A DNA stretch of 64,000 bases from an uncultured Clostridia bacterium (GCA_910589185.1 CAJUSU010000005.1:17686-81685); one strand, 5' to 3'. Positions 51,431 through 60,694 are shown, counted from the first letter of the stretch. Program-made: numbers and translations. Notes: generated by a model not told the origin, from the sequence alone.

Positions 51431-53500
51431 ATGATAGATTTAAGCCAAAATGTACAATTTGTAAAAGGAGTAGGACCTAATAGAGCAGCATTGTTAAATA
51501 GCCTAGGGATTTACACGTTAGGGGATTTAATTACGTATTTCCCACGTGAATATGAGGACAGAAGCAAAGTAAAAAAAATAGCAGAATTAACGCCAGGAGA
51601 AGAAGTGACGATTGAGGCAACTGTGACATCAGAAGTTATTTTGAAAAAGATCCGTAAAAATATGACATTATTAAAAGCAACAGTAGAGGACAATACAGGA
51701 ATGTGTACTCTTACATGGTTTAATCAAACATATGTAAAACAACAAATTAAAAGAGGGCAAACATATCGCTTTTTCGGAAAAGTGGAAAAAAACTTAACAC
51801 AAACAGAAATGAGAAGTCCTATTTATGATGAAATAGGACAACAAAAAAATACAGGGAAAATCATGCCAATTTATCCATCTACTTATAAATTATCACAAAC
51901 GGCTATCAGACAAGCGGTAGAAAATAGTTTGAAAATGGTAGGAAGTAAAATAGAAGAAACTTTGCCAGATTATTTATTATCAGAATATAACTTAGAAGGA
52001 TTAGAAACAAGTTTGCAAAAAATACATTTTCCTAATTCAGATGGGGAGCGTTTGCAAGCACGCAAAAGGCTAGTATTTGAGGAATTATTAAGTATGCAAT
52101 TAGCTTTGCTAGAATTAAAAGAACAAACAAAAGTAGAAGAGGGAATTTGCTATAGCAAAGATGTAAAAATGTCTGATGTGATTAATCAATTACCTTTCAA
52201 ATTGACGAAAGCTCAGCTAAGAGTATTAGAAGAAATTGATCAAGATATGGAATCTAAAAAGGCTATGAACCGTTTGTTACAAGGAGATGTGGGTTCTGGA
52301 AAAACAGTAGTGGCTATGATTGCAGCATATAAGGCGGTGAAATCCGGTTATCAAGCAGCTGTTATGGCACCAACTGCAATTTTAGCAACACAGCATTTAG
52401 AAGAGTTTCAAAAAATTTTAGAGCCAATGGGAATTCGCTGTGCTTTATTATTAGGTGCAACCAAGAAGAAGGAAAGAGAAGAAATTTTAGAGGGCTTAGC
52501 GAATGGTACCATTCAGGTACTAATTGGAACACATGCTTTAATTACTGATAAAGTGATTTTTCACAAATTAGGATTAGTAGTTACAGATGAGCAACACCGT
52601 TTTGGTGTTCGACAAAGAGCAGCTATTTCTGCAAAAGGAGTAAATCCAGATGTGTTAGTTATGACTGCAACACCAATTCCAAGGACTTTGGCTTTAATCT
52701 TATATGGAGACCTAGACATTTCAATTATTGATGAACTTCCACCGAATAGAAAGAAGATAGAAACGTTTGCAGTTAGCAAAAGAATGGAAGAAAGAGTGAA
52801 TAATTTCATTTGTAAAAATATTGATGAAGGAAGACAGATTTATGTTGTGTGTCCATTAGTAGAAGAAAAAGAAGACGAAGAAGTAGATGAACAAAAAGCA
52901 GACTTAAAAGCAGTAAAAGAATGGACAGAGAAGTATCAAAAGGAGATTTTTCCTAACTATCGAGTAGAGTGTGTGTATGGAAAGATGAAACCATCAGAAA
53001 AAGACAAAGTTATGGAACAATTTAAAAATGGAGAAATTGATATTTTAGTATCCACTACAGTAATTGAAGTTGGAGTAAATGTACCAAATGCAAGTGTTAT
53101 GGTAATAGAAAACTCAGAAAGATTTGGATTAGCGCAGCTTCATCAATTAAGAGGAAGAGTAGGTAGAGGAGAATATCAATCTTATTGCATTTTAAAATAT
53201 GATAGTCATTGCTCGCAAGTAGGAAGAGAAAGAATGAAGACCATGCAAGAAACAAATGATGGATTTGTGATTGCAGAAAAAGACTTAGAACTTAGAGGAA
53301 CAGGGGAATTTTTTGGAACCAAACAACATGGACTACCAGACTTCAAAATTGCTAATCTATTTGTGGATATGCCAATGCTAAAATCTGTTCAAAGTGTAGC
53401 ATTAAAAATAGAAGCAGAAGATAAAGGATTAAAATTAGAGAAAAATAAAAGACTTCGTAAATTAGTGAATCATAGGTTAAAACAAAATGTAGCTTTATAG
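51431..53500 (+). CDS. recG: ATP-dependent DNA helicase RecG
   Basis: RecG remodels stalled forks and branched DNA. The 689 residues start at ATG 51431 (AAAGGGAAAAAAG) and include the wedge domain beginning VQFVKGVGPNRAALLNSLGI, an OB fold, Walker A LLQGDVGSGKTVVAM, the DEQH box VTDEQHRFGVRQR, TATPIPRTLAL, and the C-terminal LRGRVGRGEYQSYCIL and RGTGEFFGTKQHG. The frame opens 20 codons further upstream, but that part overlaps the promoter and has no ribosome site. Confidence 0.97.
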   Translation: MIDLSQNVQFVKGVGPNRAALLNSLGIYTLGDLITYFPREYEDRSKVKKIAELTPGEEVTIEATVTSEVILKKIRKNMTLLKATVEDNTGMCTLTWFNQTYVKQQIKRGQTYRFFGKVEKNLTQTEMRSPIYDEIGQQKNTGKIMPIYPSTYKLSQTAIRQAVENSLKMVGSKIEETLPDYLLSEYNLEGLETSLQKIHFPNSDGERLQARKRLVFEELLSMQLALLELKEQTKVEEGICYSKDVKMSDVINQLPFKLTKAQLRVLEEIDQDMESKKAMNRLLQGDVGSGKTVVAMIAAYKAVKSGYQAAVMAPTAILATQHLEEFQKILEPMGIRCALLLGATKKKEREEILEGLANGTIQVLIGTHALITDKVIFHKLGLVVTDEQHRFGVRQRAAISAKGVNPDVLVMTATPIPRTLALILYGDLDISIIDELPPNRKKIETFAVSKRMEERVNNFICKNIDEGRQIYVVCPLVEEKEDEEVDEQKADLKAVKEWTEKYQKEIFPNYRVECVYGKMKPSEKDKVMEQFKNGEIDILVSTTVIEVGVNVPNASVMVIENSERFGLAQLHQLRGRVGRGEYQSYCILKYDSHCSQVGRERMKTMQETNDGFVIAEKDLELRGTGEFFGTKQHGLPDFKIANLFVDMPMLKSVQSVALKIEAEDKGLKLEKNKRLRKLVNHRLKQNVAL

Positions 53501-53510
53501 TTATGAACTC

Positions 53511-53539
53511 TTGACATTTACATAAAAACACAATATGAT
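53511..53539 (+). promoter_or_regulatory. Promoter of the aldose-epimerase-like gene
   Basis: TTGACA (53511-53516), 17 bp, TATGAT (53534-53539), 33 bp before the ATG. Confidence 0.75.
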
Positions 53540-53571
53540 ATATAAGGACTAAAGCGAAAGGAGAAAAGCCT

Positions 53572-54444
53572 ATGGATACACAAATGTTAACAACTAATAA
53601 GGGTGGGGAATTGATTAGTTTTAAAATAAATGGCGAAGAGAAAATCCATCCAGGAGAAAGCTGCATAGATGAAAATGGCAAAATTTATTGGAAAAGACAT
53701 TCACCAGTGCTATTTCCTATTGTAGGGAAATTAAAGAAAAATGCTACTTTAATAGGTGGAAGAACTTATGAATTACCACAGCATGGATTTGCTAGAGATT
53801 TAGAATTTGAGCCAATTACCAAACTAGATAATTTCCATTCTTATGTGTTAAAAAGTAATAAATATACATTGGCGAAATATCCTTACGAATTTGAATTATA
53901 TAATACTTATCGAACTGAAGGAAATAAATTAACCACTATTTATAAAGTGGTAAATACTGGGCTAATCAATTTACCTTTTGGGATAGGCGGACATCCTGCT
54001 TTTAAGATTGACCAAGAAGAGTTAAAAAAGGGACATTACTATTTAGAATTTGAACAAGAAGAAGAAAAAATTCACTTTTTGTATTTGATAGACGGATTGA
54101 TTGGTACAGAATATGCTAAAAATCCAATGGAAAATAAAAAGATTATTCCAATTGGACCACATACATTTGACAATGATGCACTAATTATGAAAGGAATTAC
54201 TTCCAATAAAATTAGTTTAAAAAAGAGAATTACAGAAGAGACTGTTTTAACGATGGATTTTGCAGATTTTCCATATTTAGCAATTTGGTCAAAGCCAAAT
54301 GCACCATTTATCTGCATTGAACCATGGTTTTCAACAGCAGATACAATAAAAGGTTCAGGAGTGTTTACACAAAAACGAGATCTTATCTCATTAAAACCAA
54401 ATGATTCGTTTGAATGTAAGTATACAGTGACGTTCAGTTGCTAG
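53572..54444 (+). CDS. Aldose 1-epimerase family protein
   Basis: The 290 residues follow the galactose mutarotase fold as found in the LacX-like clostridial group: KRHSPVLFPIVGKLKKN, PQHGFARDLEFEP with the first catalytic-type His, FGIGGHPAFKI with the second His, and CIEPWFSTADT. Such proteins interconvert sugar anomers; the exact sugar is unknown. It has its own promoter and AAAGGAGA site. A dispersed palindromic repeat follows it. Confidence 0.88.
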   Translation: MDTQMLTTNKGGELISFKINGEEKIHPGESCIDENGKIYWKRHSPVLFPIVGKLKKNATLIGGRTYELPQHGFARDLEFEPITKLDNFHSYVLKSNKYTLAKYPYEFELYNTYRTEGNKLTTIYKVVNTGLINLPFGIGGHPAFKIDQEELKKGHYYLEFEQEEEKIHFLYLIDGLIGTEYAKNPMENKKIIPIGPHTFDNDALIMKGITSNKISLKKRITEETVLTMDFADFPYLAIWSKPNAPFICIEPWFSTADTIKGSGVFTQKRDLISLKPNDSFECKYTVTFSC

Positions 54445-54475
54445 TGTCAGTTAAACTAACGTCCCCTAACTGACA
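54445..54475 (+). repeat. Dispersed 31-bp repeat (exact reverse complement of 45218-45248)
   Basis: Begins TGTCAGTTAAACTAACG and ends TCCCCTAACTGACA. All 31 bases equal the reverse complement of the unit at 45218. It starts immediately after the stop codon of the aldose-epimerase gene. Confidence 0.85.
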
Positions 54476-54489
54476 AGAAGGAGCAAAAA

Positions 54490-54678
54490 ATGGGACAAAT
54501 TATATTAAGAATAGTAGCAATCATTTTAGTGGCACTTGGAGTAGTTTGCATTTTTGATGCAAGAGTAATTACTAAAAAGGCCTTTAGTTTTGGTGACCAA
54601 AATGAAGGAAGTTTGGGACTAAAGATATTAGGTTTTATTATAGCAATGGTGGGAGCGTTGTGGTTCTATTTTGTGTAA
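54490..54678 (+). CDS. Small two-helix membrane protein (62 aa)
   Basis: The 62-residue protein has two hydrophobic helices (about 4-24 and 43-61) separated by a polar loop RVITKKAFSFGDQNEGSLG. The ribosome site AGAAGGAG is good. Similar short proteins occur widely in clostridia, without assigned function. It lies directly behind the 31-bp repeat. Confidence 0.7.
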   Translation: MGQIILRIVAIILVALGVVCIFDARVITKKAFSFGDQNEGSLGLKILGFIIAMVGALWFYFV

Positions 54679-54705
54679 TATTAACGGGTGCTTTTTATGG
54701 TTAAA

Positions 54706-54734
54706 TTGAAAATATTATGTAAATGTGGTATAAT
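54706..54734 (+). promoter_or_regulatory. Promoter of the radical SAM gene
   Basis: TTGAAA (54706-54711), 17 bp, extended TGG-TATAAT (54729-54734). Confidence 0.75.
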
Positions 54735-54858
54735 ATAAACTATGAATTTTTACAATGTAATTCCAAATTTAAAATTAAGGAGGGATGTTTTCTTTCATTA
54801 AAAAGACACAAGTAAGAAATGGTAACATAATGTTAAATAGGAAAGACAGGAGGAAAAA

Positions 54859-56271
54859 ATGCCAAAAACGTATTGTATTATTGAATCAGAGTCACATTGT
54901 GGAGCACATTATGAGTGTTGGCAAAAGATCACAAAGCGGCTTGATGCAGAAGGCTGGAGAAAAACAAACAAGGTCAGGTCGAGTGGTATCATTCTTGTAA
55001 AACAATGCTGCATGACAACGGATGAACTGAATGAAGCAATGGATTCCCTAGTTCGACTCTCTAAACAGAAAGTTCAAGGAAGAGTATTCTTAGGAGAGTG
55101 TTTAAGCAGAACCAAGGAATTGGTAGAAGTAGCAAAAAAGAAGCTGACGAATTTGAAGATTTTTCAGTTTACAACTCCAGAAGAATTTTTTAATCAGTTA
55201 GATGAAACGTTTGGAGAAACAAGCATTACTCCTACCATATTGCAAGACGGTAGTGCCATCGTTAATATTTCATATGGTTGCAACCGAAAATGTACATTTT
55301 GCAAAGTGGCATACATGGATTACAAATTGCAAAGTGTACCTATGAGCGAAATCATAGAAATAGTAGAATTGGCACGACAGCAAGGTGTAAAAAGAGTTGT
55401 GCTAAATGCAATGAATTCAACAGAGTATAACGATCAAGGAAAACGGTTACCTGATTTATTAAGAGCTCTTTTGGAAATTCCTGATATGTTATATCAACTG
55501 AATGGAATTGTGATGGTTGAATTAACGGATGAGACTATTGAGTTGCTCCGAAATTCAAGGTTTATTTTTCTTCAAATGGAACTGCAATCCTTTATACCCG
55601 CGGTAAGAGAAAAAATGGGGGTTGGCGAAATGAGCAAGGAGAAGATCTTGTCAATTTTTAAGCGATTGCAGGGAAAAATGATTGCATCTAATGTGATGAC
55701 AGGATACTGTAGGGAAAATGATGTTAACTTCCGCGAGCAACTTGAAATTATTGAGCAGAATAATTTGCATTTTTTGAGCGTAAACTTTTTAGTCCCAACA
55801 CCAGGGACAAAAGCAGCGAGTCTGCGTAATCCAAGCGCAGAAAAGGCAAAAGAGAGACTACTCACATTAACAGAGGTTTTGCTTAAATTGCGATTGGATC
55901 TTGCAAAGGAAATGATTGGAAAAGAGCAAACTGGCATCATTTATGCGACATACAAATGTGGAGAAACATTGGTACTTTGTGACAAGGGAGTTTTTATTAG
56001 CATAGAAGGTAACAACTTTGAAGTTGGAGCGAGAATAACTGTGACGCCTAGAAGCATTAAGGGACTATTTATTGGAGAACAACAAAACTTTATTTTGTCA
56101 GAACAGGAACAACAAGAAAAGGAATTTGGAGAAGAACAAGCAATTAAAATGATGATTTCAATAAGTAAGATGCGAATGGAAAATGAAGAAACTTGTGGTG
56201 GATTTAACATGATGGATATGTCACTGGAGAAATATTGCGAAGGATATATTACGAAAGGGTTGAGAAAATGA
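54859..56271 (+). CDS. Radical SAM protein resembling MiaB/RimO-type methylthiotransferases, foreign composition
   Basis: The 470 residues have an N-terminal region with cysteines (SHCGAHYEC, KQCCMTTDE) resembling a divergent MTTase N-domain, the radical SAM cluster motif YGCNRKCTFCKVAYM (CxxxCxxC) near residue 145, and a C-terminal TRAM-like beta domain (about 365-430). The substrate is unknown; a tRNA or protein thiolation role is only suggested by fold. Codon use is unlike the surrounding genes (many CTG, GAG, GCG), and two in-frame CGG codons (54937, 55444) are read as Arg in ITKRLDA and GKRLPDL. Recent acquisition is likely. The RBS is CAGGAGG. Confidence 0.75.
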   Translation: MPKTYCIIESESHCGAHYECWQKITKRLDAEGWRKTNKVRSSGIILVKQCCMTTDELNEAMDSLVRLSKQKVQGRVFLGECLSRTKELVEVAKKKLTNLKIFQFTTPEEFFNQLDETFGETSITPTILQDGSAIVNISYGCNRKCTFCKVAYMDYKLQSVPMSEIIEIVELARQQGVKRVVLNAMNSTEYNDQGKRLPDLLRALLEIPDMLYQLNGIVMVELTDETIELLRNSRFIFLQMELQSFIPAVREKMGVGEMSKEKILSIFKRLQGKMIASNVMTGYCRENDVNFREQLEIIEQNNLHFLSVNFLVPTPGTKAASLRNPSAEKAKERLLTLTEVLLKLRLDLAKEMIGKEQTGIIYATYKCGETLVLCDKGVFISIEGNNFEVGARITVTPRSIKGLFIGEQQNFILSEQEQQEKEFGEEQAIKMMISISKMRMENEETCGGFNMMDMSLEKYCEGYITKGLRK

Positions 56272-56300
56272 AAGAAGGCTGAATAGGAAATTCCTGTACA

Positions 56301-56345
56301 GTAAAAGGGAGGCAGAGTTTGAAAACTCTGCTTTCCCTTTTATAT
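56301..56345 (+). terminator. Terminator of the radical SAM gene
   Basis: AAAAGGGAGGCAGAGTTT pairs with AAACTCTGCTTTCCCTTTT with a small internal loop between 56301 and 56342; a TATAT tail follows. Confidence 0.75.
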
Positions 56346-56412
56346 AAGTACAATGTTTGGTAGAGTTTATGAGTTGTTGATAAGATAAAATATCAATAAA
56401 AAACATAAAAAG

Positions 56413-56441
56413 TTGACATAATTTCAAGGACGTGATATAAT
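56413..56441 (+). promoter_or_regulatory. Consensus promoter of the coiled-coil gene at 56499
   Basis: TTGACA (56413-56418), 17 bp, TATAAT (56436-56441). Confidence 0.85.
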
Positions 56442-56498
56442 AATACCCGAGCATTGCAATATGTTTGGCTCAAAAATACAACGAAAGGGAATGACAAC

Positions 56499-56906
56499 AT
56501 GAAAACGAAGGAATTGAGGGAACGGTATGAGACCGAGCTGCTCAAGATGCTGAAGGACGCCAACACGGTTGTCGAGGATGCTACCAAGGCTTTGGAGATG
56601 CGGCAGGCTGACGTGGAGACTGCCAGCGCTACCTTGCAGAAGCATCAGGATGCGGTGAATGGGGCCCACATGAGGTTTAACGGCATCGGCAAGCTGATTC
56701 GCAAGCTGGCAGCACAAGGGGCTCCGGACGTTCAGGAGGTTGGCGGTGCCATCGAAACTCTCGATGAGTATGTAAACCATCGGAATGCTATTCCGGAAGC
56801 CACGAAGGCGCTTGAGAGAGCAACTGACGAGAGTGCTGCGGCCAGAACCGAGCTGGAGCGTGCTAAGCGCATCTATGCTGCTCTGGAAGAACTCAACAAG
56901 GCGTGA
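56499..56906 (+). CDS. Coiled-coil protein of foreign, GC-rich composition (135 aa)
   Basis: The 135-residue protein starts at ATG 56499 after GAAAGGGA and is a pair of long amphipathic helices (heptads through ALEMRQADVETASATLQKHQ and ATDESAAARTELERAKRIYA). No family is recognised. Its coding sequence is strikingly GC-rich against AT-rich flanks and uses three in-frame CGG codons as Arg (56523, 56601, 56781) in RERYE, EMRQAD and NHRNA. It has a perfect promoter and a terminator, so it forms a complete imported cassette. If CGG causes frameshifting in this host it could not be fully translated. Confidence 0.75.
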   Translation: MKTKELRERYETELLKMLKDANTVVEDATKALEMRQADVETASATLQKHQDAVNGAHMRFNGIGKLIRKLAAQGAPDVQEVGGAIETLDEYVNHRNAIPEATKALERATDESAAARTELERAKRIYAALEELNKA

Positions 56907-56943
56907 GAGCCAAAAGGGGGCCGATTTAAGGCTCCCTCTTTTT
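56905..56943 (+). terminator. Terminator of the GC-rich coiled-coil gene
   Basis: GAGAGCC and GGCTCCCTC-type arms, with an inner GGGGGCC region, are followed by TTTTTT. Confidence 0.7.
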
Positions 56944-56974
56944 TATATTGATAGGATAAAATATAGTAAAAATC

Positions 56975-57003
56975 TTGCTATTTCAAAAATAGTATGTTAC
57001 AAT
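56975..57003 (+). promoter_or_regulatory. Promoter of the T-box / valS unit
   Basis: TTGCTA (56975-56980), 17 bp, TACAAT (56998-57003). Confidence 0.75.
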
Positions 57004-57009
57004 ATTTAA

Positions 57010-57262
57010 AGATTAAAAAAACAAGGAAGAAGAGGAGTAAGTTTAAACGATCTAGAAAGAGAAAAGAAGTGGATACGCTGAGAGCTTCTTATAGAAACGA
57101 AAACTGAAGGTAGCTTTGGAGTTGATAAGCTGAAAATAAATTTAAGTTTATCCGTATAACTTGCGTTAAAAGTAACTAGAGATTTGACTAATTTGTTAGT
57201 TAAAATTAAGGTGGTACCGTGAGAATTATTACCTCGCCCTTAACATAGGGGCGAGGTTTTTG
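57010..57262 (+). promoter_or_regulatory. T-box leader (tRNA-sensing riboswitch) before valS
   Basis: The 250-base gene-free leader ends with the T-box sequence AAGGTGGTACCGTG (57208-57221) and the terminator CCTCGCCC...GGGGCGAGG plus T run (57232-57262). The upstream part has an AGTA/GAA-type stem I. Uncharged tRNA-Val pairing with the specifier and the T-box bulge would open the terminator. I could not fix the specifier codon with confidence. Confidence 0.9.
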
Positions 57263-57266
57263 TTTT

Positions 57267-57554
57267 GTGTTGAGGAGGGAAAAAGTTATGAAAGAAGTAA
57301 AAGAAGGAGAAATTTACAGACATTTTAAAGGTCCATTCTATTATGTTATTTGTGTAGGGCTAGACTCAGAAACAAGAGAAAGAATGGTCGTGTATAGACA
57401 TTTAGATGGTTCTGGAATAATATGTGTTAGACCGGAGAAAATGTTTTTAGAGGAAATTCCAGAAAGACCAGATAATGTTACAGGACAAAAAGTAAGATTT
57501 GAATTAATAGAAAACTTAAAAGATTATAACTTGTCAGTTAGTGCGACAAAATAA
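57267..57554 (+). CDS. DUF1653 family protein
   Basis: This 95-residue protein starts at TTG 57267 or ATG 57288 (the latter follows GGAGGGAAAAAG, and gives MKEVKEGEIYRHFKG, the family start). DUF1653 proteins are small beta-barrel-like domains: IYRHFKGPFYYVICVGLDSE, RMVVYRHLDGSGIICVRPEKMFLE. The role is unknown. It lies under T-box control, 13 bases before the valS ATG, so it should respond to valine-tRNA charging with valS. Confidence 0.85.
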   Translation: MLRREKVMKEVKEGEIYRHFKGPFYYVICVGLDSETRERMVVYRHLDGSGIICVRPEKMFLEEIPERPDNVTGQKVRFELIENLKDYNLSVSATK

Positions 57555-57567
57555 AGGAGGAGAAATT

Positions 57568-60246
57568 ATGAGTAATCGTAAGCCATTAGAAGGAAAATTT
57601 GAACCAAAAAGTTTTGAAGAGGAGATTTATCAAGAGTGGAATGATAAAGGATATTTCAAACCATCTGAAGATAAAACAAAAGAGCCATACACTATTGTAA
57701 TTCCACCACCAAATATTACTGGTAAATTGCATATGGGACATGCTTTAGATGAAACACTTCAAGATATTTTAATTAGATACAAGAGAATGCAAGGGTATAA
57801 CACATTGTGGGTACCTGGAACTGATCATGCTTCTATTGCTACAGAAGCAAAGATTGTAGAGAATTTGAAAAAAGAAGGAATTACAAAAGAGGATTTAGGA
57901 AGAGAAGGCTTTTTAGAAAAAGCATGGGAATGGAAAGAAGAATATGGTGGAACGATTTTAAACCAATTGAAGAAATTAGGTTGTTCATGTGATTGGTCAA
58001 GAGAGCGTTTTACAATGGATGAAGGATTATCCAATGCTGTAAAGCACGTTTTTGTTGAGTTATATAAAAAAGGATTGATTTATAGAGGAAAAAGACTAAT
58101 CAATTGGTGTCCTTATTGTGATACATCTATTTCCGATATAGAGGTAGAATATGAAGAAGAACCAACTCATTTATGGCATATTAAATATCCTATTAAAGGA
58201 GAAGAAGGAAAATATGTGATTGTTGCAACAACGAGACCAGAAACTATGCTTGGTGATACAGGGGTTGCAGTTCATCCAAGTGATGAAAGATACAAAGATT
58301 TAGTTGGTAAAATGGTAATTTTGCCAATCATGAATAAAGAAATTCCAATTATAGCAGATGAATTTGTAGAAACAGAATTTGGAACAGGTGCTGTAAAGCT
58401 AACACCTGCTCATGACCCTAACGATTATGCAGCAGCTGTTAAACACAATTTGGAAATATTAGAAGTATTTGACGAGGACTTCAAAATGGGAAATTTAGTA
58501 CCAGAGTATCAAGGAATGGAATTATTAGAAGCAAGACAAAAAATTGTAGAAAGACTAGAAAAAGAAGGCTATTTAATTAAAACAGAAGACTATACTCATA
58601 ATGTAGGAAAATGCTATCGTTGCCATCATACTATTGAACCACACATTTCAGAGCAATGGTTTGTTAAAATGGAGCCTTTAGCAAAGCCTGCCATTGAAGC
58701 AGTAAAAAACAAAGAAACTAGATTTATTCCAGAAAGATATGAAAAGACCTATTTTAACTGGATGGAAAATATCCAAGATTGGTGTATCTCAAGACAAATA
58801 TGGTGGGGACATAGAATTCCAGCATATTATTGTGAAGAATGTGGCGAAGTGATAGTAGCTGAGCAAGAACCACAAAAATGTCCAAAATGTGGTAGTGTAC
58901 ATCTAAAACAAGATGAAGACACCTTAGATACTTGGTTTAGTTCTGCGTTATGGCCATTTTCTACTTTAGGTTGGCCAGACAAAACAGAGGATTTTGAATA
59001 TTTCTATCCAACAAGTACTTTAGTTACTGGTTATGATATCATTTTCTTCTGGGTAGCAAGAATGATATTTTCAGCTATAGAGCATACCGGGAAACCACCA
59101 TTTAAAGATGTATTTATCCATGGAATCGTAAGAGACAGTCAAGGTAGAAAAATGTCTAAAAGTCTAGGAAATGGAATTGATCCATTAGAGATTATTGATC
59201 AATATGGAACAGATGCTTTACGTTTTTCATTAGTATTAGGTATTTCAGCAGGTAATGATATCCGCTATATGCCAGAAAAGCTAGAGCAAGCTTCTAACTT
59301 TGCTAACAAAGTATGGAATGCAGCAAAGTTTGTAAGTAGCAATTTAGCAGATGAACAAAAAGTAAGAGATTTTTGTTATGAAGCTTTTGAAAAGAATAAG
59401 GCATATGACTCATCATGCTTTAGACTAGAAGATAAATGGATTTTAAATAAGTTTGATAAATTAGTAGTAGATGTAACGAAAAATATAGACAATTACGACT
59501 TAGGAATTGCTCTTGATAAAATTTATAGCTTTATTTGGAATGAATTTTGCGATTGGTATATTGAAATGGTAAAACCTAGAATTTACAGTGAAGAGGATAA
59601 TATCAAAGTACCTGTTAGTGATGTATTAAGTCATATTTTAGCATCTTCTTTAAAGCTATTACATCCATTTATGCCATTTATCACAGAAAAGATTTATTCT
59701 CATTTAATTGTATTTGGAACAGAGGACTTGATTGTAGCGAAATGGCCAGATATTAGAGAAAAGTTTGCCTTTGATAAAGAAGAGGAATTTGTAGAAAAGT
59801 TAAAGAAACTAATTGTAGAGATTAGAAATGTAAGAGCTACTAGAAATATTCATCCGTCTAAAAAGTCAGAATTGATTTTTGTTACGAATCAATATGAAAA
59901 AGAAATCAAAGAGGCAGAGGAAATTTTATTAAAATTAGGATTTGGAACCAAAGTAACTATTCAAAAAGACAGAACAGGACTTCCTGAAAATGCAATTGCC
60001 ATTATGCAAGATGACATAGAATTATATATGCCATTAGAAGATTTGGTAGACTTGGAAGAAGAGAAGAAGAGATTACAAGAGGAAAAGACGAAGCTAGAAG
60101 CGGAAGTTGCTAGAGGACAAAAGATGCTTTCTAATCCAGGATTTGTAAATAAAGCACCAGAAGCAAAAATCAATGAGGAAAAAGCAAAGCTTGCAAAATA
60201 TGAGGAAATGCTTGCAAAAGTGGAAGAGAGATTAGGAAATTTGTAA
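57568..60246 (+). CDS. valS: Valine--tRNA ligase
   Basis: ValS charges tRNA-Val. The 892 residues start at ATG 57568, after TAAAGGAGG. They show the class I motif PPPNITGKLHMGHALDET, the editing domain with VATTRPETMLGDTGVAV, a zinc knuckle CEECGEVIVAEQEPQKCPKCG, GRKMSKSLGN (KMSKS), the anticodon domain, and the C-terminal tRNA-binding coiled coil (EEEKKRLQEEKTKLEAEV...). It is the second gene behind a T-box, after the DUF1653 gene. Confidence 0.97.
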   Translation: MSNRKPLEGKFEPKSFEEEIYQEWNDKGYFKPSEDKTKEPYTIVIPPPNITGKLHMGHALDETLQDILIRYKRMQGYNTLWVPGTDHASIATEAKIVENLKKEGITKEDLGREGFLEKAWEWKEEYGGTILNQLKKLGCSCDWSRERFTMDEGLSNAVKHVFVELYKKGLIYRGKRLINWCPYCDTSISDIEVEYEEEPTHLWHIKYPIKGEEGKYVIVATTRPETMLGDTGVAVHPSDERYKDLVGKMVILPIMNKEIPIIADEFVETEFGTGAVKLTPAHDPNDYAAAVKHNLEILEVFDEDFKMGNLVPEYQGMELLEARQKIVERLEKEGYLIKTEDYTHNVGKCYRCHHTIEPHISEQWFVKMEPLAKPAIEAVKNKETRFIPERYEKTYFNWMENIQDWCISRQIWWGHRIPAYYCEECGEVIVAEQEPQKCPKCGSVHLKQDEDTLDTWFSSALWPFSTLGWPDKTEDFEYFYPTSTLVTGYDIIFFWVARMIFSAIEHTGKPPFKDVFIHGIVRDSQGRKMSKSLGNGIDPLEIIDQYGTDALRFSLVLGISAGNDIRYMPEKLEQASNFANKVWNAAKFVSSNLADEQKVRDFCYEAFEKNKAYDSSCFRLEDKWILNKFDKLVVDVTKNIDNYDLGIALDKIYSFIWNEFCDWYIEMVKPRIYSEEDNIKVPVSDVLSHILASSLKLLHPFMPFITEKIYSHLIVFGTEDLIVAKWPDIREKFAFDKEEEFVEKLKKLIVEIRNVRATRNIHPSKKSELIFVTNQYEKEIKEAEEILLKLGFGTKVTIQKDRTGLPENAIAIMQDDIELYMPLEDLVDLEEEKKRLQEEKTKLEAEVARGQKMLSNPGFVNKAPEAKINEEKAKLAKYEEMLAKVEERLGNL

Positions 60247-60255
60247 AAGGAGATA

Positions 60256-60290
60256 AAGGTGGAAAATGAGGTGATTCTCTTTTCCACCTT
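60256..60290 (+). other. Hairpin between valS and the Rrf2 gene
   Basis: AAGGTGGAAAA (60256-60266) pairs perfectly with TTTTCCACCTT (60280-60290). No T run follows and the next start codon is 12 bases away, so it may be a weak terminator or an mRNA-processing structure. Confidence 0.55.
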
Positions 60291-60301
60291 CATAAGGAAA
60301 G

Positions 60302-60694
60302 ATGAAAATTTCAACAAGGGGCAGGTATGCCTTACGAGTAATGATAGATATAGCGACGCAAAAGCAAGGAGAATATATTTCTTTAACAGATATTGCTAAT
60401 AGACAAGGAATATCTAATAAATATTTAGAGCAGATTATTGGAAAGCTAATGAAAACGGGATACTTAAAATCTGCTAGAGGCAATAGTGGCGGTTATATGC
60501 TTAGCAAAGAGCCAAAACAATATAAAGTGGGAAATATTTTGCGAGCAATGGAAGAAAAATTATCTCCTACAGATTGTGTTACAGAGGGGTGTAGTAGACA
60601 AGAAAGCTGTAAAACATTTTCTTTTTGGAAAGGGCTAGATGATGTCATTAGTGAATATGTAGATAGTAAGACTTTGGAGGACTTAATGAGATAA
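60302..60694 (+). CDS. iscR: Rrf2/IscR-family transcriptional regulator
   Basis: The 130-residue protein has the Rrf2 winged helix MKISTRGRYALRVMIDIA and the wing region YLEQIIGKLMKTGYLKSARG, then three cysteines in DCVTEGCSRQESC suitable for an Fe-S cluster, as in IscR. Such proteins sense Fe-S status and control isc genes. It lies directly upstream of iscS and iscU. A weak terminator and a new promoter separate it from iscS, so that promoter is its likely target. Confidence 0.9.
   Translation: MKISTRGRYALRVMIDIATQKQGEYISLTDIANRQGISNKYLEQIIGKLMKTGYLKSARGNSGGYMLSKEPKQYKVGNILRAMEEKLSPTDCVTEGCSRQESCKTFSFWKGLDDVISEYVDSKTLEDLMR

Noticed and set aside
54785..55000. Small reading frame before the radical SAM gene
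   Set aside because: It lacks a proper ribosome site at its first ATG and mostly overlaps the radical SAM gene in another frame.
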